Source: Anaerolineae bacterium (GTDB lineage: Bacteria > Chloroflexota > Anaerolineae > 4572-78 > J111). Taken from it: a stretch of 64,000 nucleotides of DNA. The notes under the pieces were generated by a model. The model did not search any database, was not told the DNA's origin, and saw only the letters and a list, made by a program, of their open reading frames with translations. A program made the position numbers and the translations under genes. Below, in pieces: positions 33,105 through 43,130 of the stretch; the stretch's first letter is position 1, and each line of letters begins with the position of its first letter. The stretch spans positions 1-64,000 of the forward strand of contig JAKLJP010000009.1 of NCBI GenBank assembly GCA_023151115.1, in the 5' to 3' direction.

Positions 33105-33692
33105 TTATTTTTCTTTTTCTAAAAGTTGTTCAGGCGAGAGCGGCGGGGGTACTTGATCCGGGTAACTCTGGTGGAGAATTCGGACCATTTGATAAGCGAT
33201 ATCAGGCTCAAAGGTATAAAACCCTTCGTAGTAACGATCCGCGTCGGTGAGCGACGGCACTTCTTCGGCCAGGAGAGTCATGCCAAACCCTGCGCCGTAA
33301 GCCACCACAAACCAATATTGGGTCAGAACGGTATCGGCTGTGTCTATCAGGGTAGTGCGTGGCAGCGAGACCAGCGCCGTCGCAGGTATATCGTTAATGC
33401 CATAGAGCCACACCCCCAGGGCTGCTTCGGCCACTCTTTGATAACGGGCTTGCTGGGGCAGCAGCCGTGACATTTCCTGAAAAGAGACATGCAGCGCAGC
33501 GGACCGTTGGTTGGCAATGACGGCATCTTCGATGATGTGGCTGATATGAACCATTGCTTCGACCGAGAAAGTGTAGCGGAAGGCAATCTGGTTCAAGTTT
33601 TGCGCTCCGGCCGTTTTTAAAGATTTTTCAGCCTGGGGAGGGTATAGAGGCAGCATGCGGTGGTAAAAGGTTTGCAGAATTTGGTTAGCCAT
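33105..33692 (-). CDS. DICT-domain sensory protein
   Basis: 195 residues. The segments FRYTFSVEAMVHISHIIEDAV, LPQQARYQRVAEAALGVWLYGI, YWFVVAYGAGFGMTLLAEE and YEGFYTFEPDIAYQMVRIL follow the DICT-domain pattern. DICT proteins occur next to photolyase and MerR-B12 photoreceptor genes and are thought to sense signals in light responses. There is no DNA-binding domain of its own. It lies 15 bases upstream of phrB in the same direction. Family call by eye. Confidence 0.62.
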   Translation of the reverse strand: MANQILQTFYHRMLPLYPPQAEKSLKTAGAQNLNQIAFRYTFSVEAMVHISHIIEDAVIANQRSAALHVSFQEMSRLLPQQARYQRVAEAALGVWLYGINDIPATALVSLPRTTLIDTADTVLTQYWFVVAYGAGFGMTLLAEEVPSLTDADRYYEGFYTFEPDIAYQMVRILHQSYPDQVPPPLSPEQLLEKEK

Positions 33693-33955
33693 TTTTCACT
33701 TCTCCGTAATTGAGTAGAACATTTTGTTAGCTATCAGACAATTTTAATCACGAATATCACGGAGGGACGAATGACAGAAATTTCTAAAAATATCTCAAAG
33801 CATTGCTGAAATTCGTTTATTTGTGCCATTCGTGATAAGAATTTTTGGCTTCATGACGGTTATATATCAGAAAGCGTTCGGAAACTATTTCGTCTGACTG
33901 GCCCGCCCCGGCATGAAATGCCAGGGCTACCAAACAGCGCCGGGTCAACCCGGCT
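33693..33955. repeat. Intergenic region with GC-rich inverted repeats
   Basis: 263 bases with no gene. From about 33900 it contains nested palindromes (GGCATGAAATGCC, GGGTCAACCC) that continue into the 3' end of the neighbouring oxidoreductase gene as CCCGATTCATCGGG and GTCCGGCGACTTCATCGCCGGAC. They look like a dispersed palindromic element rather than a terminator. Confidence 0.5.
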
Positions 33956-35572
33956 TTAGCCCGATTCATCGGGCGCTGCTTTATAGTCCGGCGACTTCAT
34001 CGCCGGACGAGCGCCGCTGGCCAGGTTGTTTCCGGGGTATCCGAATGCTTTCATATCACATTTTAGCAGTAAACCCGGAATTGCCTCGGGGTGAAAGGCT
34101 GTCTGTCCTCCCAACTCCCTTAAAATCGTTCCGGCCACGCGCAGGCCGCCCAAAGCTACGGCAGCGGTGGATTGGCCCGGAAAAATGCTGTCGCCGATCA
34201 GCCAGAGGCCCGGCCCCAGACGCGGCCCCCTGGCCCGGAACAGGTTAGTCTGAGGCAAGCCGCCCACCCAACCCCAGGCTCGACGGGTGAACCGTTGAAA
34301 GGTTATCGGCGTGCCGGGCAAAATCAGGTTAGCCGCCTGGCGCAGACCGGGCAGCGCTGTTTCGGCGGCAGCGAGCATCCGTTCGGAATAGGCAACCTTG
34401 CGAGCTTCGTAAGCCGGGCGGTCGTGTTCAAAAAGCTGCCACCAATCGGCCAGGCGGGTGTGGGTGCTGAGGGTCAGAGCGCGTTGACCTGCCGGGCCGC
34501 GAGTTTTGTCCCAGCCGGGGCTGAGCGACAGGAAAACGGTATTGCCTTCGGCCAACGGTTCACGGGCAATGACTTGGTGATGCAGCGGAAACTCGGCCGG
34601 CACGGCCGCGCCATCCAGCCCCACGTACACCATAAATGCCCCCCACCCGTCGAAGGAGGCGGGGAGGCGAGGAGGCCCATTTTCGCCCAGGAGTTGGCTC
34701 ACGTTCCAGGGAGTCAAATTGGCAATAACCACCTCGGTGGGGAAGGATTTGCCGCGTTTGGTTTCTACGGCCACCGGCCGGCCCCGCTCGACAATAATCC
34801 GGCTGGCTTCCTGACGATAATGTATCTGTCCTCCATACCGGCGTACCGCCTGGGCCAGCGTTTCGGCAATAGCGCCCATACCTCCGTTCAAGTGAACCAC
34901 GCCGCGCCGGGGCAAATCCAGGGCGGCTGCGCCATAAAGGGCATTGGCCTGGCCGCTGGTAGCCTGCGCCGCAATGAGGAGCTGCCCATCCACAAACAGG
35001 CGCAACGGTTCGGGCGCGTGACGCAGGTGGGCGGCGACAGGTCGGAAGGCGTCGGCGGCCAGATGAGGCAGCATGGCTAAGGGGTTTCGGCTCAGCCAGA
35101 CCAGCCCTTTTTGCCCCAAGCCAATCAACTCTGCCGGGGTTTGAGGCGGCCAGGGCGGTGTTTGCAAGGCCAGACTCCACAGGGCGTCGGCGGTGCGCTC
35201 TTGCCAGCGCCAAAAGGCTTCGGCCTGGGGGCCAAAAATGCGGCGATACTCTGGCCAGCGGCGCTCGTCCGTCCAGCGGGTCACGGCGCTGCCAGCGGGC
35301 AAATGAACGACCATGGCCGGGTTGGAGGTGTGGGCCGGCCACTGTTCGACTCCAGCCGCCTGAGCAACCAAATCCATTGGCCCGCCGGGGTAAAAGCCGC
35401 CGGCCAGGGTCGCGCCGGCATCAAAGCGATAGCCCTGATGATAAAACGTGCCGGCGCAGCCACCTGGATAAACATGGGCTTCCAGCACGGTTATGTCTAA
35501 ACCGGCCCGCGCCAAAACAGCCGCCGCCGCCAATCCCCCAACGCCGGCTCCAATCACGACAATCCGGCTCAT
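33956..35572 (-). CDS. CrtI-family FAD oxidoreductase (CrtD/CrtO-like)
   Basis: 538 residues. The Rossmann motif is [11 protein letters not shown] near residues 8-18, with Glu in [12 protein letters not shown]. The C-terminal FAD motif is [20 protein letters not shown], the version typical of CrtD desaturases and CrtO ketolases rather than CrtI. It probably desaturates, isomerises or oxygenates a carotenoid. The last 50 or so residues (after LRELGG) run into palindromic repeat DNA, so the natural C-terminus was probably shorter. It overlaps the SRPBCC gene by 4 bases. Confidence 0.78.
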   Translation of the reverse strand: MSRIVVIGAGVGGLAAAAVLARAGLDITVLEAHVYPGGCAGTFYHQGYRFDAGATLAGGFYPGGPMDLVAQAAGVEQWPAHTSNPAMVVHLPAGSAVTRWTDERRWPEYRRIFGPQAEAFWRWQERTADALWSLALQTPPWPPQTPAELIGLGQKGLVWLSRNPLAMLPHLAADAFRPVAAHLRHAPEPLRLFVDGQLLIAAQATSGQANALYGAAALDLPRRGVVHLNGGMGAIAETLAQAVRRYGGQIHYRQEASRIIVERGRPVAVETKRGKSFPTEVVIANLTPWNVSQLLGENGPPRLPASFDGWGAFMVYVGLDGAAVPAEFPLHHQVIAREPLAEGNTVFLSLSPGWDKTRGPAGQRALTLSTHTRLADWWQLFEHDRPAYEARKVAYSERMLAAAETALPGLRQAANLILPGTPITFQRFTRRAWGWVGGLPQTNLFRARGPRLGPGLWLIGDSIFPGQSTAAVALGGLRVAGTILRELGGQTAFHPEAIPGLLLKCDMKAFGYPGNNLASGARPAMKSPDYKAAPDESG

Positions 35573-36057
35573 GGATTGTCTTTCAGTTTAGCCGAGGAAA
35601 ACTCAGGTTGGGCAGAACTTTTCTCCAATAAACTTCTGGTTTTCCAACCCCGGTAGGCAAAAAGCAGCGGCATATTCAGCCACATCCCCAGGCCAACGAC
35701 CGCCCAAAAAAGATGCCGATGCAGCTCCGCCTCTATTTCGTCAATCACGGCGGTGGTAGTCTCGTTTATGGGCCGGAAGGAGTGGCGATGAACCCAGCGA
35801 CGAAAGGGGCCGCGCAGTTGGCGGTCGGTAAAGCCGTTGAGTCCGACATGCTCAATCCGGGCAACCCAGCGAATGGGCAGAGGCCCCAACCACAGGGTGA
35901 AATCCATTTCATCCCCTTCTTGCAGTCGAACCGGGGCCTGATGAATTTGGGCAATCACCGGCGGCGGGGTAATCGCGCCCATGCTGGCCGAGTGGGTATG
36001 AAAGTCGCTGACCACCGCCAGAGGCGCGTGAACGTGGAAGGTATGGCGATACTGCAT
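35569..36057 (-). CDS. SRPBCC (START/Bet v1-like) ligand-binding protein
   Basis: 162 residues from ATG 36057 (a GTG one codon earlier overlaps the MerR stop as GTGA). The helix-grip pattern begins [20 protein letters not shown]. Strands [23 protein letters not shown] and a long amphipathic C-terminal helix with a hydrophobic stretch ([17 protein letters not shown]) follow. Such proteins often sit in carotenoid clusters. A pigment-binding or cyclase/aromatase role is inferred only from place. Overlaps both neighbours, so coupled. Confidence 0.75.
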   Translation of the reverse strand: MQYRHTFHVHAPLAVVSDFHTHSASMGAITPPPVIAQIHQAPVRLQEGDEMDFTLWLGPLPIRWVARIEHVGLNGFTDRQLRGPFRRWVHRHSFRPINETTTAVIDEIEAELHRHLFWAVVGLGMWLNMPLLFAYRGWKTRSLLEKSSAQPEFSSAKLKDNP

Positions 36058-37400
36058 CACTGGTTCCTCGTTTCGGCCAGAGTCAACCGGGCCAGCCAGT
36101 CGCGCACAATTTTGCCCCGCTCATCCAGTTGGGTCTGGACAGCCTGGCTGTAAGCATGGAGATACCGCTGAAGCTGCTGGATGGGCATTTGGTGATTAAT
36201 AAGTAAGCCCTCAATCCAGACAATATCGCTCCCCATAAATTCAATATCGCCCAACCTCAAGGCGGCGATGATGTTACGGGCAAATTTTAGGTTGGCGTTA
36301 GCCAGGCGGCTGGGGGGAATATCTTCATCTTTCATAAGCTGCCAGATGTGGGCTTCGATAAGGGCTTGATTCTCGCGGAAATGGGCCAGGGCTTGTTGGT
36401 AGGTTTCGCTCAGGGGCGTTACCGCGGGCGGCGGCCAACCCAGGCGAGGCGACATCAGGAACTGCTCGACCACCTGGGGGGTGGTATCCAAACGCTCGCT
36501 CATAAAATGGCCGGGAATGCGAGCGCGCAGCGCCGGAATATGATTAAAAATAGCTCCACCGTAAGCCAGGGGGACCTGCTCCTTATCTAACAAGTGAGCT
36601 ATTTCGAGCAGGTTAGCCGCCGTATGGAGCTGCTGCGCCGGCAAAACAACCAACTGGGGCCTGGCGGTGGCAATAGTAAATTCCAGGCGGGTGGTGGGCA
36701 CATCTGCGCCCAAATAGACCACATCCCAGCCGCGCCGCCGGAGCAGCAGAGTAATCAGGAGCGGGCCGAAGGTATGCTCTTCTTCAGCCGGGCAGCCGAC
36801 CAGAATCCGGCCGGGCCGGGTGGGCGGTGGGGTAGCGGCTACCAGGGCATCCAGGCGGCGCATGGCCAACGCCGAAGCAAAATGCTCTTGCTGCACCGTA
36901 ACCGTTCCACTGTACCAACCCTCACCTATTTCTGTCAGACCTTTTTGCAGCAGTTCAAAGCAGACCGTTTCCAATGGAAAGAGCGCCGAAGCCTGAGCCA
37001 GGATATTTTCTGCCGTGCGCTCATCAAAAGCCAGACAGGCCGAAATCCAGGCCCGGCGTAATTCGGTGATGGCATTGCCGACCGGCAGAACTGGCTGGAT
37101 GTTTAACGGCCCAGGCGCTGCGTGCGAGGTAGCCTGGAGCGGGTCTTGTCCCTCTTGCTGCAGGCTGTGCCACAAATCTACGGCGCGGCTGATACTTAAC
37201 CCTTCCTCCTGCCGGGCCGCCAGCCATTTAAGCATGTCAATATCGTGCTGGGAGTAGAGCCGGTGGCCTCCGCCCGTGCGCTGGGGTTGGGGTAAGCCAT
37301 AGCGCCGTTCCCAGGCCCGCAGGGTATCAGGTTTGAGGCCGGTTTCTTGCACAACAGCTTTTAGATTATAGGTTGGAGTCTGATTATTAGATGTAGACAT
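36057..37400 (-). CDS. CarH/LitR-type MerR regulator with B12-binding photoreceptor domain
   Basis: 447 residues from ATG 37400 (the longer ORF runs into repeat DNA). A MerR winged helix opens it: [40 protein letters not shown]. The B12-binding part carries the CarH photoreceptor signature W162-x9-E172-H173 and the cobalamin-ligand His209 in EEEHTFG. Both are intact, so it should bind adenosylcobalamin, form a DNA-bound tetramer in the dark, and fall apart on light. It probably represses the divergent crtB, whose promoter has matching 11-bp-spaced sites. A long C-terminal part (about 370-447) is of unknown fold. Confidence 0.88.
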   Translation of the reverse strand: MSTSNNQTPTYNLKAVVQETGLKPDTLRAWERRYGLPQPQRTGGGHRLYSQHDIDMLKWLAARQEEGLSISRAVDLWHSLQQEGQDPLQATSHAAPGPLNIQPVLPVGNAITELRRAWISACLAFDERTAENILAQASALFPLETVCFELLQKGLTEIGEGWYSGTVTVQQEHFASALAMRRLDALVAATPPPTRPGRILVGCPAEEEHTFGPLLITLLLRRRGWDVVYLGADVPTTRLEFTIATARPQLVVLPAQQLHTAANLLEIAHLLDKEQVPLAYGGAIFNHIPALRARIPGHFMSERLDTTPQVVEQFLMSPRLGWPPPAVTPLSETYQQALAHFRENQALIEAHIWQLMKDEDIPPSRLANANLKFARNIIAALRLGDIEFMGSDIVWIEGLLINHQMPIQQLQRYLHAYSQAVQTQLDERGKIVRDWLARLTLAETRNQ

Positions 37401-37424
37401 GAGTGGCCTTTTTATAATTTGGCT

Positions 37425-37600
37425 GTTACTACTCAGGCCCATGTCATTTCGAGCGACGCCAGGAGCGAGAAATCCCCAGGGTGCACCACGTAAACGTAAG
37501 GTATGGGGGGATTTCTCCTTGCGGTCGAAACCTGTCCCACCCCTTCGGGTGCGCCGAAGGGCGTGAGCCTGCCGAATGGATGACATGGCTGAGCAGTTAT
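37425..37600. repeat. MITE-like inverted-repeat element, copy 4 (expanded)
   Basis: Ends GTTACTACTCAG (37425-37436) and CTGAGCAGTTAT (37589-37600). The left inner CATGTCATTTCGAGCGACGCCAG is typical. The centre holds an extra GTGCACCACG-like segment and a hairpin CCCTTCGGGTGCGCCGAAGGG, making this copy longer than the others. It sits inside the carH leader. Confidence 0.82.
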
Positions 37601-37632
37601 CTATGTTCAATATATTATCATAAATGTTTATA

Positions 37633-37689
37633 TTTGTCAATAATTTGTCCAGTAAATATCTGGTAAATATATTGACAAATTATAGACAA
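37633..37689. promoter_or_regulatory. CarH-like operator: 57-bp dyad with 11-bp spaced half-sites
   Basis: TTGTCAATAATTTGTC (37634-37649) and GACAAATTATAGACAA (37674-37689) are inverted copies at 15 of 16 positions. Within each arm the TTGTC half-sites are spaced 11 bp apart, the spacing at which CarH tetramers contact DNA. The 24-bp spacer holds CCAGTAAATATCTGG, itself palindromic. The right arm covers the crtB -35 box, so binding would block transcription. The sequence match is direct; binding is inferred. Confidence 0.6.
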
Positions 37690-37701
37690 TTGTGGTATTT
37701 T
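37672..37701 (+). promoter_or_regulatory. crtB promoter
   Basis: TTGACA (37672-37677) and TATTTT (37696-37701) are separated by 18 bp. The -35 box is inside the dyad operator. The crtB start is 36 bases downstream of the -10 box. A good sigma-70-like match. Confidence 0.6.
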
Positions 37702-37737
37702 ATAGAGGCCCTGTTAATGCTTTCATAGGAGAACCTT

Positions 37738-38694
37738 ATGAGTTTACAGATTCATACCTGGGAACAATCATTGTTGTCACTCGCTTATGAAGCCCGCCAC
37801 TCGATACCGTCTCACAGCCCAACCAAACGCAATGAAACAGTGCTGCGGCAGGCTTACGCCCACTGCGAGGTGATTACGGCGCAGCACAGCCGGTCGTTTC
37901 ATCTGGCTTCGAGTTTATTACCGGCCGATAAACGCCGGGCGGCGCGAGCGTTGTATGCTTTTTGCCGCACCAGCGATGATCTGGTTGACCAACCCCAGGG
38001 CGACGTTGGAGCCAAGTTGAACCAGTGGCGGCAGCGGATGGCGCTGGCAGAGCCTCCGGCTGAAGATTGGTTAGCGTTGGCCTGGGCCGACACCCGCGCC
38101 CGTTATCATATTCCGCACCGTTACGCCGAGCAGCTTATTGACGGTGTGGCCCGTGATTTGTGCCAAACCCGCTATAATACGTTTGATGAGTTGGCCGGGT
38201 ACGCCTATGGCGTGGCCTCGACGGTGGGCTTGATGAGCATGCACATTATTGGCTTTGCCGGGCCGGCGGCCATTCCTTATGCCATCAAATTGGGCGTGGC
38301 TTTACAAACAACCAACATCCTGCGCGATGTGGGCCAGGATTGGCAGATGGGCCGGGTTTATTTGCCCCAACAGGAATTGGCGGCTTTTGAGCTAACCGAA
38401 GCCGATATCGCCGCCGGTCGCGTTGACGCCCGCTGGCGAGCCTTTATGCAATTTCAAATTGAGCGCAATCGCCGTCTGTACATCGAAGCCTGGCCGGGCA
38501 TTAGCCTGCTCAATCGTGATGGCCGTTTTGCTATCGCTGCTGCTGCTGGGTTATACCGAGCTATCCTGGATGATATCGAAAGACACGATTATGACGTCTT
38601 CCACCGCCGGGCGCATGTCAGCGGGTGGGAAAAACTGAGCCGCCTGCCGGGAATTTGGTGGGCAAGCAAAAAAGGGAGGCCCGCGGTTGGTTGA
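37738..38694 (+). CDS. crtB: Phytoene synthase
   Basis: 318 residues, usual length. It condenses two GGPP to phytoene, the first step of carotenoid synthesis. Aspartate motif 1 is at 80-84 (RTSDDLVD) and motif 2 is in [10 protein letters not shown]. The signatures YCRxTSDD-like ([10 protein letters not shown]), [13 protein letters not shown] and GxALQxTNILRDV are all present. The start is ATG after AGGAGA. It is divergent from the CarH-like regulator and downstream of its candidate operator, so its expression is probably light-induced. Confidence 0.95.
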   Translation: MSLQIHTWEQSLLSLAYEARHSIPSHSPTKRNETVLRQAYAHCEVITAQHSRSFHLASSLLPADKRRAARALYAFCRTSDDLVDQPQGDVGAKLNQWRQRMALAEPPAEDWLALAWADTRARYHIPHRYAEQLIDGVARDLCQTRYNTFDELAGYAYGVASTVGLMSMHIIGFAGPAAIPYAIKLGVALQTTNILRDVGQDWQMGRVYLPQQELAAFELTEADIAAGRVDARWRAFMQFQIERNRRLYIEAWPGISLLNRDGRFAIAAAAGLYRAILDDIERHDYDVFHRRAHVSGWEKLSRLPGIWWASKKGRPAVG

Positions 38695-38780
38695 CGGAAC
38701 CGACTTGTCTTGGCACTTTACTTGCTTTGGAGTTATAATTGAATTAAATATTCATAAATTGAGTATATGATTATCCAGCT

Positions 38781-39332
38781 ATGCCCCGCATCAATGAGCC
38801 TTTATCTACCGAGTTTGCCCTGCTCGGCTTTTTGCGCCGCCAGCCGATGTACGGCTATGAAATCCATCAACAACTTTCCACAACAACCGGCCTGGGACTG
38901 GTCTGGCGGCTAAAACAGAGCCAGCTCTATGCCTTGCTGGCCAAGCTGGAGCGTGAGGGCTATGTGAGCACTACGATTGAGTATCAGGAGGCCCGCCCAC
39001 CGCGCAAAATGTTTGAGCTAACCAAGGCCGGTCGCCAAGCTTTTCAAGATTGGGTGCAGCGGCCAGTAGACCAGGGCCGAAAACTCCGGCTGGATTTTAT
39101 GGCCAAGCTCTATTTTGCCCAACTCGAAGGCCCGGAAGTGGCTATGCGGCTGATTGAACAGCAGCGGGTAGCCTGCCACAATTGGCTGCGCCAGCAGGAA
39201 GAGGAAATTGAAGCCCTCCGCTATAGCCAGCCCTATGATTGGCTCGTCCATAAATTTCGCCTGGGCCAAATCGAAGCGATGCTGACCTGGCTGGATACGT
39301 GCCAGGAAGCGCTGTTGGTAGCCGCCGCCTGA
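38781..39332 (+). CDS. PadR-family transcriptional regulator
   Basis: 183 residues. N-terminal winged helix: LLGFLRRQPMYGYEIHQQL ... VWRLKQSQLYALLAKLEREGYV, the classic PadR layout. The C-terminal dimerisation helices are RKLRLDFMAKLYFAQ and QQRVACHNWLRQQEEEIEAL. It lies 145 bases before the molybdate operon; it may regulate that or crtB. Ligand unknown. Confidence 0.88.
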   Translation: MPRINEPLSTEFALLGFLRRQPMYGYEIHQQLSTTTGLGLVWRLKQSQLYALLAKLEREGYVSTTIEYQEARPPRKMFELTKAGRQAFQDWVQRPVDQGRKLRLDFMAKLYFAQLEGPEVAMRLIEQQRVACHNWLRQQEEEIEALRYSQPYDWLVHKFRLGQIEAMLTWLDTCQEALLVAAA

Positions 39333-39476
39333 GCCGGCAGTTATGTTCTCCTCAACCATAATCTAAACCATTCATTCCGCCTCAAGGTGAGCGCATTAAC
39401 CCTCTATCAATTCGTTTTAATAGATGCTCAATTAATAAGCATCCAGAAAATATATAATCAAAAGAGAAGAAGATAT

Positions 39477-40535
39477 ATGTACAAAAAAATAGTTTACCTA
39501 CTCAAGGGGCTGGTTGTCGTAATTTTACTGCTCGGGGCATTGGCTGCGACAGCGATCCTGACCGCGCCGCCAACGCAAGACGCAGCAGCCTGCGTCGAAG
39601 AATACACGGTGCAAGCCGATGACTGGCTGAGCAAAATTGCCGACAAGTTTTTAGGCGACGTGTTGGCCTTTCCGGCTATTTTTGAAGCCACCAACCAACA
39701 ACACACCGCAGACCCGGTTTTTGCCCAAATTGCCAATCCGGATTTAATAGAGATTGGCTGGCAGCTTTGCATTCCCACGGCGGAACAGGCTCAAGCGCTG
39801 CTGGTCGCCTCGGCCGGCGCGCCGGAGAACCAGGCTACCTCAAACGAGCCGCTATTAGTGGCCGCCGCCGCCGATTTGCAATTTGCCTTTACCGACATTG
39901 GTGAAAAATTCAAGGAACAGACCGGCCAGGAAGTCCTATTCACCTTTGGCTCGACCGGCAACCTGACCACGCAGATCGAAAACGGCGCGCCGTTTGATAT
40001 TCTGGCGGCAGCGAATGTTTCTTATGTGGACCAATTGACCGAGCAGGGTCTCACTATCCCCGACACGCAGCAGCTTTACGCTCAAGGCCGGATTGTGCTG
40101 GCCGTCAACCGGGAGTCGGGTATTCAGGCTACACAGTTAGAAGATTTGCTCGACCCGGCCATCACCAATATCGCCATTGCCAACCCGGAACACGCGCCCT
40201 ATGGCAAAGCCGCCCAGGAAGCGCTGCAAAGCGCCGGCCTTTGGGAGGAAATTCAGCCCAAATTGGTGCTGGGCGAGAACATAGCCCAGACCCTGCAATT
40301 TGTCCAGACCGGCGACGCGCCGGTAGGTATTGTGGCTCTATCGGTGGCCAACGTGCCGGAAGTGACCTACACCCTGCTGGACGGCAATCTGCACAATCCG
40401 CTCAATCAAGCTTTGGCGGTGATTAAGTCTACCCCCAACGAGGCAGCGGCCCGCGCCTTTATTGATTTTGTCAATGGTCCAGAGGGGCGCCCCATTATGA
40501 AACAGTATGGCTTCCTATTGCCCGGTGAGTTTTAA
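39477..40535 (+). CDS. modA: Molybdate ABC transporter substrate-binding protein with N-terminal LysM-like domain
   Basis: 352 residues from ATG 39477. Signal anchor at 7-30, then a LysM-like stretch ([20 protein letters not shown] ... PTAEQAQ) of about 70 residues, a short linker, and a ModA periplasmic-binding domain ([43 protein letters not shown] ... [15 protein letters not shown]). Usual ModA is about 250 residues; the LysM part is extra. It may hold the protein at the cell wall. It forms an operon with modB, overlapping by one base. Confidence 0.85.
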   Translation: MYKKIVYLLKGLVVVILLLGALAATAILTAPPTQDAAACVEEYTVQADDWLSKIADKFLGDVLAFPAIFEATNQQHTADPVFAQIANPDLIEIGWQLCIPTAEQAQALLVASAGAPENQATSNEPLLVAAAADLQFAFTDIGEKFKEQTGQEVLFTFGSTGNLTTQIENGAPFDILAAANVSYVDQLTEQGLTIPDTQQLYAQGRIVLAVNRESGIQATQLEDLLDPAITNIAIANPEHAPYGKAAQEALQSAGLWEEIQPKLVLGENIAQTLQFVQTGDAPVGIVALSVANVPEVTYTLLDGNLHNPLNQALAVIKSTPNEAAARAFIDFVNGPEGRPIMKQYGFLLPGEF

Positions 40536-41200
40536 TGGCCCATGTTGATTGGTTTCCGCTGTGGTTGTCGCTGCGGGTTTCCATCCTGGCGACTGCGCTG
40601 GTCATGCTGACCGGCATCCCCCTGGCCTGGCTGTTGGCCCGCCATCATTTTCCGGGCAAAGAGTTACTGGCGGCGCTGGCCTCGCTGCCCCTGGTACTGC
40701 CGCCCACCGTGTTGGGTTACTATCTGCTGGTCATGCTGGGCAACCAGAGTCCGCTGGGGCAGTGGTTCAACCAGGCCGGTATCCCGCTGGTTTTTACCTG
40801 GCGCGGCGCGGCCGTAGCGGCCAGCGTGGCCGCTTTTCCTTTGCTGCTCCAAACCGCTCGGGCCGGTTTTGAGAGTGTTGATCCCCGCCTGGAAGGCGTC
40901 GCCCGCACCCTGGGCCGTTCTAACTTTTACATCTTCTGGCGCGTCACTTTGCCGCTGGCCATGCCCGCCATTCTGGCCGGCATGGCCTTAACCTTTGCCC
41001 GCGCCCTGGGCGACTTTGGGGCCACCCTGATGGTGGCCGGGAACATCCCTCAGCGCACCCAAACCATGTCCATTTACATTTACGACCTGGTGCAGGCCAA
41101 TAAAATGGGCCAGGCTAACTCGATGGTGCTGCTGATGACGGTAGTGGCCGTGACGATGCTGGTGGTAGCCCGCCGCCTGTCACAACGGGCGTTGAGGTAA
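40535..41200 (+). CDS. modB: Molybdate ABC transporter permease
   Basis: 221 residues with five membrane helices and the EAA-type cytoplasmic loop ([30 protein letters not shown]). It pairs with ModC to move molybdate (or tungstate) into the cell. ATG overlaps the modA stop by one base, and modC follows after 7 bases. Molybdate rather than sulfate specificity rests on the partner proteins. Confidence 0.92.
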   Translation: MAHVDWFPLWLSLRVSILATALVMLTGIPLAWLLARHHFPGKELLAALASLPLVLPPTVLGYYLLVMLGNQSPLGQWFNQAGIPLVFTWRGAAVAASVAAFPLLLQTARAGFESVDPRLEGVARTLGRSNFYIFWRVTLPLAMPAILAGMALTFARALGDFGATLMVAGNIPQRTQTMSIYIYDLVQANKMGQANSMVLLMTVVAVTMLVVARRLSQRALR

Positions 41201-41207
41201 GGCAGCT

Positions 41208-42326
41208 ATGCTGGATATTCGGCTGCGCAAACGTCTGGAAAATTTCACCCTGGAACTCGAACTGGCCGCATCGCCGGGCATCACCGCCCTATTCGGCCAT
41301 TCTGGGGCAGGCAAAAGTATGACTCTGGCCTGTGTGGCCGGACTGACCCGGCCCGACGGTGGCCGGATTACCCTCAACGGCAGCGTCCTTTTTGACTCGG
41401 AACAAAGTATCAACCTACCCCCGCAGCGCCGCGCTGTGGGCTATGTGATGCAGGATTACCTGCTTTTTCCCCATCTCAGCGTTGCTCAGAATATTGCCTT
41501 TGGTCTGACCGGCCTCTCCCGCCCGGAGAAGGCCAGGGTTGTTGAAGAGGCCCTGCAACGAGTGGGGCTGGCCGGCTTTGAGCAGCGGCGGCCCCATGAA
41601 TTGAGCGGCGGCCAGCAGCAGCGAGTGGCTCTGGCCCGCGCCCTGGTCACCCAGCCCCGGGTGTTGCTGCTGGACGAGCCGTTTTCGGCCCTGGATGGCC
41701 CCACCCGCGCCCTCCTGCGTCGAGATCTGCTGCGGCTGCGGGCCGACCTGGGCATCCCGGCCCTGTTTGTGACCCACGACCTGGCCGAAGCCTACCTGCT
41801 GGCCGACCGGATTGCCGTCATCGAGGCCGGCCGGCTGCTGCAACTTGGCCCGCCGGAAGCCGTCGTTTACCGCCCCGCCAGCCGATCCGTGGCCGAACTG
41901 ACCGGCGGCGGGAATTTTTTTAGCGGTCAGGTTATCGCCCAAAATTCAACCGAGACGATGATTCAGGTCGGGCCGGTGCATCTGACGGCCCCAGCCACAT
42001 CCGTTGAGCCGGGCAGCCAGGTCGAACTGTCTATTCGAGCCGAACGGATTATGCTGATTCGCAAAGACGCGCCGGTGGGTCTCCGCGAAAATCAGGTGGA
42101 AGGTTGCATCATCAACGAACTGACGGACGGCTTTAATCACACCCTTTTTTTTCGGCTGGACGAGGGACAGCGCCTCCGGCAAGGTGGTTACGACCTGGAG
42201 ATTATGCTGCCTACCTATGTTTACGAGCGGCTGGGCGTGGCCCGCGACAAGCGCTGGTCGGCCACCATCAAGCGAGAAGCCATTCATATCTTTCAAGGGG
42301 GTGATATTCATCATGGAACACCCTGA
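41208..42326 (+). CDS. modC: Molybdate ABC transporter ATP-binding protein
   Basis: 372 residues. Walker A GHSGAGKS, ABC signature LSGGQQQR, Walker B VLLLDEPFSALD, and switch His in VTHD. The C-terminal third is a TOBE-type regulatory domain that binds oxyanion. It ends 14 bases inside the next gene. Energises ModB. Confidence 0.93.
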   Translation: MLDIRLRKRLENFTLELELAASPGITALFGHSGAGKSMTLACVAGLTRPDGGRITLNGSVLFDSEQSINLPPQRRAVGYVMQDYLLFPHLSVAQNIAFGLTGLSRPEKARVVEEALQRVGLAGFEQRRPHELSGGQQQRVALARALVTQPRVLLLDEPFSALDGPTRALLRRDLLRLRADLGIPALFVTHDLAEAYLLADRIAVIEAGRLLQLGPPEAVVYRPASRSVAELTGGGNFFSGQVIAQNSTETMIQVGPVHLTAPATSVEPGSQVELSIRAERIMLIRKDAPVGLRENQVEGCIINELTDGFNHTLFFRLDEGQRLRQGGYDLEIMLPTYVYERLGVARDKRWSATIKREAIHIFQGGDIHHGTP

Positions 42327-43128
42327 AGCTACCGCTCATTATCGAATCCGGCTGTCCTTTTTGTATGCCGTGCCCATTGGCCTGCTGGGCGGCCTGATTG
42401 GTCTGGGTGGGGCCGAGTTCCGGCTGCCGGTGCTGGCCGGTCCTTTGCGTTACTCAGCCCGCCAGGCCGTCCCTCTCAACCTGGCTGTCAGCCTGGTGAC
42501 GCTGGCGGCAGCCCTGGTCATCCGTGGCCGTACTCTCTCCTTTGATCCCCTTTCATCTTTTTGGCCGGCGATTTTGGCCCTCATCGCCGGGGCGGTGGTA
42601 GCCGCCTTTTTTGGCACGGCCTTGGTGGGCCGTTTTTCAGATAAATTGCTAGAGCAGACTATCTTGGTCCTGTTGGTTGCTATCGGAACCGCCCTTATCA
42701 TCGAGGGGTTTTTGCCCCAAGAGACGTCGGGCCTTCTGCCCACCGGCTTGTCCTGGCGAATTGGGGCAGGTATTTTCTTCGGGTTAGCCATTGGCCTGGT
42801 CAGCAGTTTGTTAGGAGTAGCGGGGGGCGAACTTATCATTCCCACGCTCGTTTTTGCCTTTGGCGCAGACATCAAAACGGCCGGCACGGCCAGCCTATTG
42901 ATCAGCCTGCCGACGGTGCTGGTCGGCGTCATTCGCTACGCCCGCCAGGGCGCTTTTGCCGAGCGGCGAACGCTTTCTGAAACGGTTGCGCCGATGGGCC
43001 TGGGATCGGTCATTGGGGCGGTGGCCGGAGGACTGCTGGTTGGCCTCATCCCGGCCGGGCTGCTTAAAGTTGGCCTCGGCGTGATTCTGAATATCTCCGC
43101 TTTTCGCATCTTTTATAAAACGAGGTAA
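42313..43128 (+). CDS. TauE/SafE-family (sulfite exporter-like) membrane protein
   Basis: 271 residues with about eight helices. GLLGGLIGLGGAEFRLPVL and LVSSLLGVAGGELIIPTLVF are the paired TauE/SafE signatures. The start is ATG 42313, 12 bases downstream of AAGGGGG; the longer ORF reads through modC in another frame. It overlaps modC by 14 bases. It may export sulfite or another organic anion. Following modABC suggests an oxyanion role, inferred. Confidence 0.85.
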   Translation: MEHPEATAHYRIRLSFLYAVPIGLLGGLIGLGGAEFRLPVLAGPLRYSARQAVPLNLAVSLVTLAAALVIRGRTLSFDPLSSFWPAILALIAGAVVAAFFGTALVGRFSDKLLEQTILVLLVAIGTALIIEGFLPQETSGLLPTGLSWRIGAGIFFGLAIGLVSSLLGVAGGELIIPTLVFAFGADIKTAGTASLLISLPTVLVGVIRYARQGAFAERRTLSETVAPMGLGSVIGAVAGGLLVGLIPAGLLKVGLGVILNISAFRIFYKTR

Positions 43129-43130
43129 GC

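Larger units (their letters stand above)
37401..37737. promoter_or_regulatory. Divergent carH-crtB control region
   Basis: 337 bases. From the carH side it holds a MITE-like element (37425-37600), then an AT-rich operator and promoter facing crtB (37615-37703). The carH promoter must read through or start within the repeat element. Confidence 0.6.

Noticed and set aside
37481..37666. 61-residue ORF before crtB
   Set aside because: Lies in the MITE-like element and operator; no RBS.
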